The notes under the pieces: generated by a model
What the model saw: the letters and a program-made list of their open reading frames with translations, nothing else
Told to the model about the DNA's origin: nothing
Database searches by the model: none
Assembly (NCBI RefSeq): GCF_036327755.1
Contig: NZ_CP109596.1
Span: 5,084,001 to 5,148,000 of the forward strand
Direction of reading: 5' to 3'
DNA: 64,000 bases
Source of the DNA: Nocardia sp. NBC_01503
GTDB taxonomy: Bacteria; Actinomycetota; Actinomycetes; Mycobacteriales; Mycobacteriaceae
Shown here: one piece after another, positions 61,176 to 64,000 of the stretch
Position numbering within the stretch: the first letter of the stretch is position 1
How the letters are laid out: every line of letters begins with the position of its first letter
Program-made: the position numbers and the translations under genes

Positions 61176-61808
61176 ATGCGCACCGAGAACATCAACAGGA
61201 AGTTCAAACTGCATGACGAGCGCAGGATTGCCGCGCAACTTCCGGAGCAGTTGCAGGGTCTTGATGTCGTCGGTTTTGTCAGAGTCGATGAGTTTCCGGC
61301 AGAGTTGCTGAACTCCTTCGGAGAGTTCGCCAACGCTGCCGTAGAGCCCTATACCCGTATCTATCGCAATGCCCAGCCCAATCGGATAGACGCCTGGTTG
61401 CTGGAGTTGCTGCGACACGGCCGCATTGGCGACCGATTCTTTCTGCGCACCGGTCTGGAGTACTTCCCGTGGGCGGATTGCCGGGTCCTGGACCACCGCT
61501 GGCTGGAGTCGCTGCGCCGGGTGATCGGCCCGAATCAGGGCTTCATCTCCCAGGACAAGACCTCGGCCGCCATGACCATCGGCGCGCAATACGAAATGCT
61601 CGGCTACCTGCGCCCGGTCCCGCCGCCCGGCACATTCGAGACACCGAGCGTGAATGAGCAGACCGTCCTGCTCGCACCCGTCATCGAACCCCCGGCCGAC
61701 AACGAGACCACACAATTGATCTCCCGCGTCGAGGCTCCGACCCAGCGCATCACCCGCGAGCCCGCCCCCACCGGCGAAAACACTCCGGAAACCGGAGAAC
61801 AGCTCTAA
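61176..61808 (+). CDS. Hypothetical protein
   Basis: A 210-residue protein with a compact first half (residues 1-145) and a Pro/Thr/Glu-rich, probably disordered tail. No signal peptide or membrane segment is present. GGAGA lies 4 bases before ATG 61176, so the ATG at 61134 without a ribosome site is less likely. The family is not recognised. It follows the hydrolase gene by about 160 bases. Confidence 0.55.
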   Translation: MRTENINRKFKLHDERRIAAQLPEQLQGLDVVGFVRVDEFPAELLNSFGEFANAAVEPYTRIYRNAQPNRIDAWLLELLRHGRIGDRFFLRTGLEYFPWADCRVLDHRWLESLRRVIGPNQGFISQDKTSAAMTIGAQYEMLGYLRPVPPPGTFETPSVNEQTVLLAPVIEPPADNETTQLISRVEAPTQRITREPAPTGENTPETGEQL

Positions 61809-61940
61809 TACGACGCGCCGGAAATCGGCGCATGACCCGCGCTCCCGGAAGGGCGTGCCGAGCTGCGGCCGAACCGCACACGGTCCCACTACGTTGTTCT
61901 GGTACCAACAGCGAATCGCCGAAGCGAGGGTGCCGAATTC

Positions 61941-62402
61941 ATGTGGTCAGTCAGCGGATTGCCCGTCCATGTCCTGCTCGTCCACGGCATTGTCGTGCTG
62001 GTGCCGATGACGGCGGCGCTGGTGATCGTATGCGCGCTCTGGCCCGCGGCCCGGCGCCGATTCATCTGGCCGACGGCCGCTCTCGCGGTACTGGTGACGG
62101 TCTTGACGCCGGTGACCGCCGAGGCGGGGGAGTGGCTGCAACAGCGGCTCGGCTCAACACCCGCGATCGAAAAGCATGTGCGGCTGGGCGGTCAGATGCT
62201 GTATTTCGTTGTCCCCCTGTTGATTGCGGCCGCACTGCTGGCGTTGGTCCACACTCGGGAGGGACGGGGCAAACCGATCGGGCGAGCGGTGCTCGTCGCG
62301 GTCGCGGTACTCGCGGTGGCGGCCGGCGCCGCGGCCACGGTGCAGACCTATCGTGTCGGCGACTCCGGCGCGCATGCGGTCTGGAACGGCGTGGTGAGCT
62401 GA
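61941..62402 (+). CDS. DUF2231 membrane protein
   Basis: A 153-residue protein with four hydrophobic helices. The opening GLPVHVLLVHGIVVLVPM with two histidines, and the EKHVRLGGQM segment, match DUF2231. These histidines could bind heme or metal. Function is unknown. A long hairpin terminator follows. Confidence 0.8.
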   Translation: MWSVSGLPVHVLLVHGIVVLVPMTAALVIVCALWPAARRRFIWPTAALAVLVTVLTPVTAEAGEWLQQRLGSTPAIEKHVRLGGQMLYFVVPLLIAAALLALVHTREGRGKPIGRAVLVAVAVLAVAAGAAATVQTYRVGDSGAHAVWNGVVS

Positions 62403-62414
62403 GCCGGAGAATGT

Positions 62415-62455
62415 CGTGACCCGGCGCCCGGTCTGCGGGCGGGCGCCGGGTCACG
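62415..62455. terminator. Long bidirectional hairpin terminator
   Basis: A perfect 16-bp stem (CGTGACCCGGCGCCCG and its complement) with a 9-base loop lies between the DUF2231 and lexA stops. It should end both convergent transcripts. Confidence 0.85.
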
Positions 62456-62469
62456 GCAATCCGGCACGG

Positions 62470-63219
62470 TCAGACCTTACGGATAACCGTGACGACCTTG
62501 CCGAGGATCTGGGCGTCATTGCCCGGAATCGGCTCGAACAGTGGGTTGTGCGGCATCAGCAACACCTGGGAACCGGTGCGCTTGAATGTCTTGACGGTGG
62601 CCTCGCCATCGATCATGGCGGCGACGATATCGCCGTTGTCGGCCACATTCTGCTGGCGGACGACCACCCAGTCGCCGTCGCAGATGGCGGCCTCGATCAT
62701 GGACTGCCCGACGACCTTCAGCAGGAACAGCGAACCCTCGCCGACCAGTTCGCGCGGCAGCGGGAAGACATCCTCCACCGCCTGCTCGGCCAGGATCGGA
62801 CCACCGGCGGCGATTCGACCCAGGACCGGTACATAGGTGGGGATCGGGTGCTCGCTGGTGCTGTCCGGCTCGGTGCTCACCGAACGTAGCTGTGCGACAC
62901 CGGAACCCGCGCGCATCGCCGTCTCGTCCAAACCGCGCACATCGACCGCGCGGGGGCGGTTCGGATCGCGGCGCAGATAGCCCTTGCGTTCCAGGGCGCG
63001 TAGCTGATGTGCCACCGAGGAGGTGGAGGTGAGGCCGACGGCATCACCGATCTCCCGAATACTCGGGGGATAACCGCGGTCGCTCACCGAGCTCCGGATG
63101 ACCTCCAGCACCTTGCGCTGGCGGACGGTGAGATCCGTCCCCGTGCCGGATGTTTCGGTACCGTCTCCGATCTGGTCGGCTGGACCGTTGTCACCCTCCA
63201 CAGCGCCGTGTTCGCTCAC
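62470..63219 (-). CDS. lexA: SOS repressor LexA
   Basis: A 249-residue repressor. The winged helix-turn-helix has PPSIREIGDAVGLTSTSSVA. The self-cleavage bond is Ala138-Gly139 in GRIAAGGPI. The catalytic dyad is Ser173 (GQSMIEA) and Lys210 (ATVKTFK). RecA filaments trigger cleavage, lifting repression of recA and other repair genes. GGAGG lies about 9 bases before GTG 63219; a GTG at 63252 has no good site. A LexA box stands upstream. Confidence 0.96.
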   Translation of the reverse strand: MSEHGAVEGDNGPADQIGDGTETSGTGTDLTVRQRKVLEVIRSSVSDRGYPPSIREIGDAVGLTSTSSVAHQLRALERKGYLRRDPNRPRAVDVRGLDETAMRAGSGVAQLRSVSTEPDSTSEHPIPTYVPVLGRIAAGGPILAEQAVEDVFPLPRELVGEGSLFLLKVVGQSMIEAAICDGDWVVVRQQNVADNGDIVAAMIDGEATVKTFKRTGSQVLLMPHNPLFEPIPGNDAQILGKVVTVIRKV

Positions 63220-63330
63220 CGCCGCAGTCCTCCGTTCACCGCTGTGTCTCACCGGAATTGGCCTCCGTGGCGACTCGCGCCGCCCTCCGGAGATCTCGTG
63301 CCTCGACTGTAGACCGAGAGTCCCGACTGA

Positions 63331-63346
63331 TCAAACATCTGTTCGA
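63331..63346. promoter_or_regulatory. LexA (SOS) box of lexA
   Basis: TCAAACATCTGTTCGA, read on the other strand as TCGAACAGATGTTTGA, is a near-perfect actinobacterial LexA operator. It lies 112 bases upstream of the lexA start and 47 bases from the end of the transposase gene. Confidence 0.88.
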
Positions 63347-63393
63347 CGCATGTCGTGGAAATGCGTGACCTTGATGCTCCTATTTGTGTCAAG

Positions 63394-64000
63394 TCATGCT
63401 GCGGCGAGCCATGCTCGGTAGCGTTGGGCGAGTTCGTAATCGGGGTAGGTGCCCAGTTCGGTGCGGCAAATCTTGGTGACGTAGGTGCCCATAGCGGCTG
63501 CGGCGATGCTGAGGGGAATGTTCTTGGCTTGCCGTGCTGGGCGCAGGTCTTCGAGTCCGGGAGCGGCCAGGCCGCGGGTGAGGGATTTGAAGACCTCGCG
63601 AGCGATCGCGCGTTTGAGGATGCGCAGGATCTCGGCGGGGTTGCGGCCTTTATCACGTTGTGCGCGAACGAATTCGCGGGTGCGGGCGTCGGAGGACATA
63701 CGGACCAGTGCGATGGTGTGCAGGGCGCAGTTCGCGTGTCTGTCACCGCCTCGGGAGAGCCGGTAGCGGGTGGTCTTGCCCGAGGATGCAGGAACCGGGG
63801 CGGTGCCGCATAAGGCGGCGAAGGATGCTTCGCTGCGAAGTCGTTCGGGGTTGGCTCCGGCGGTGATGAGCAGTTGGGCGGCGGTGTTGGGGCCGACCCC
63901 GTGCAGAGACATCAGGTGGGGGTTGGCGGCGGTGGCCAGCTCGCGGACCTGTTTCTGGAGATCGTCGGCCTGGGTGGTGAGGAAGCGGTGTCGTTGGGCC
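63394..64000 (-). mobile_element. IS110-family transposase, 3' part
   Basis: The frame is open from the window edge to the stop at 63394, about 200 residues. It holds the C-terminal half of an IS110/IS116/IS902 transposase: MSLHGVGPNTAAQLLITAG, then GTAPVPASSGKTTRYRLSRGG and HTIALVRMS. The N-terminal DEDD domain lies outside the window. Elements of this family have no clear inverted ends, so the left boundary, probably between 63347 and 63394, is not visible. No internal stop or shift is seen. Confidence 0.85.

Overview
The window is high-GC DNA in which nearly every gene has an actinobacterial type of product. Gene content and order point to a mycolic-acid-bearing member of the Mycobacteriales, most likely Nocardia or a close relative. 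The strongest sign is the run glycosyltransferase / DUF3046 / recA / recX / gluABCD / miaB / Rv2732c-like membrane protein / DUF349 protein / Rv2728c-like protein / miaA / dapF / hflX / fadE20-like acyl-CoA dehydrogenase / lexA. From memory this follows the Rv2739c-Rv2720 order of Mycobacterium tuberculosis, and gluABCD beside recX follows Corynebacterium. I could run no database search, so names rest on motifs and family knowledge.

Layout. 1-2.4 kb: end of a PIG-L deacetylase gene, a glycosyltransferase and DUF3046, with a dispersed palindromic repeat and an 18-bp minisatellite between the first two. 2.4-8.0 kb: an insert of redox/detoxification genes (CGNR regulator, VOC, PNPOx-like, DUF1348, MFS pump, Lrp-like regulator) separating DUF3046 from recA. 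8.0-32.2 kb: the conserved core, covering DNA repair (recA with a LexA box, an oversized recX), glutamate uptake (gluABCD), tRNA modification (miaB, miaA), lysine/peptidoglycan precursor synthesis (dapF), ribosome or RNA functions (hflX, a TrmH-type methyltransferase), peptide deformylase and lipid enzymes. 32.2-62.4 kb: about 30 kb of accessory genes. It holds small secreted proteins and lipoproteins, F420-type oxidoreductases, regulators, an L,D-transpeptidase, a TDT-type exporter, a lipid/SDR cluster around a GntR regulator, and a pair of type VII-secretion-like genes. It also holds four decayed genes at 34.4-37.4 kb and 45.1-45.4 kb. 62.4-64.0 kb: lexA with its LexA box, then an IS110-family transposase running off the window.

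How the genes work together. recA and lexA each carry a LexA box and form the SOS switch. The 50.7-58.7 kb block looks like a lipid-modification regulon. A TGTC-N3-GACR palindrome occurs in front of the GntR gene and in the divergent promoter regions of three neighbouring gene pairs, including the one leading to an acyl-ACP desaturase. Two genes below usual size limits are well supported by Shine-Dalgarno sites: a 31-residue peptide at 45.5 kb with its own terminator, and a 40-residue membrane protein at 51.6 kb coupled to an SDR gene. No rRNA, tRNA, CRISPR array or replication origin was seen.
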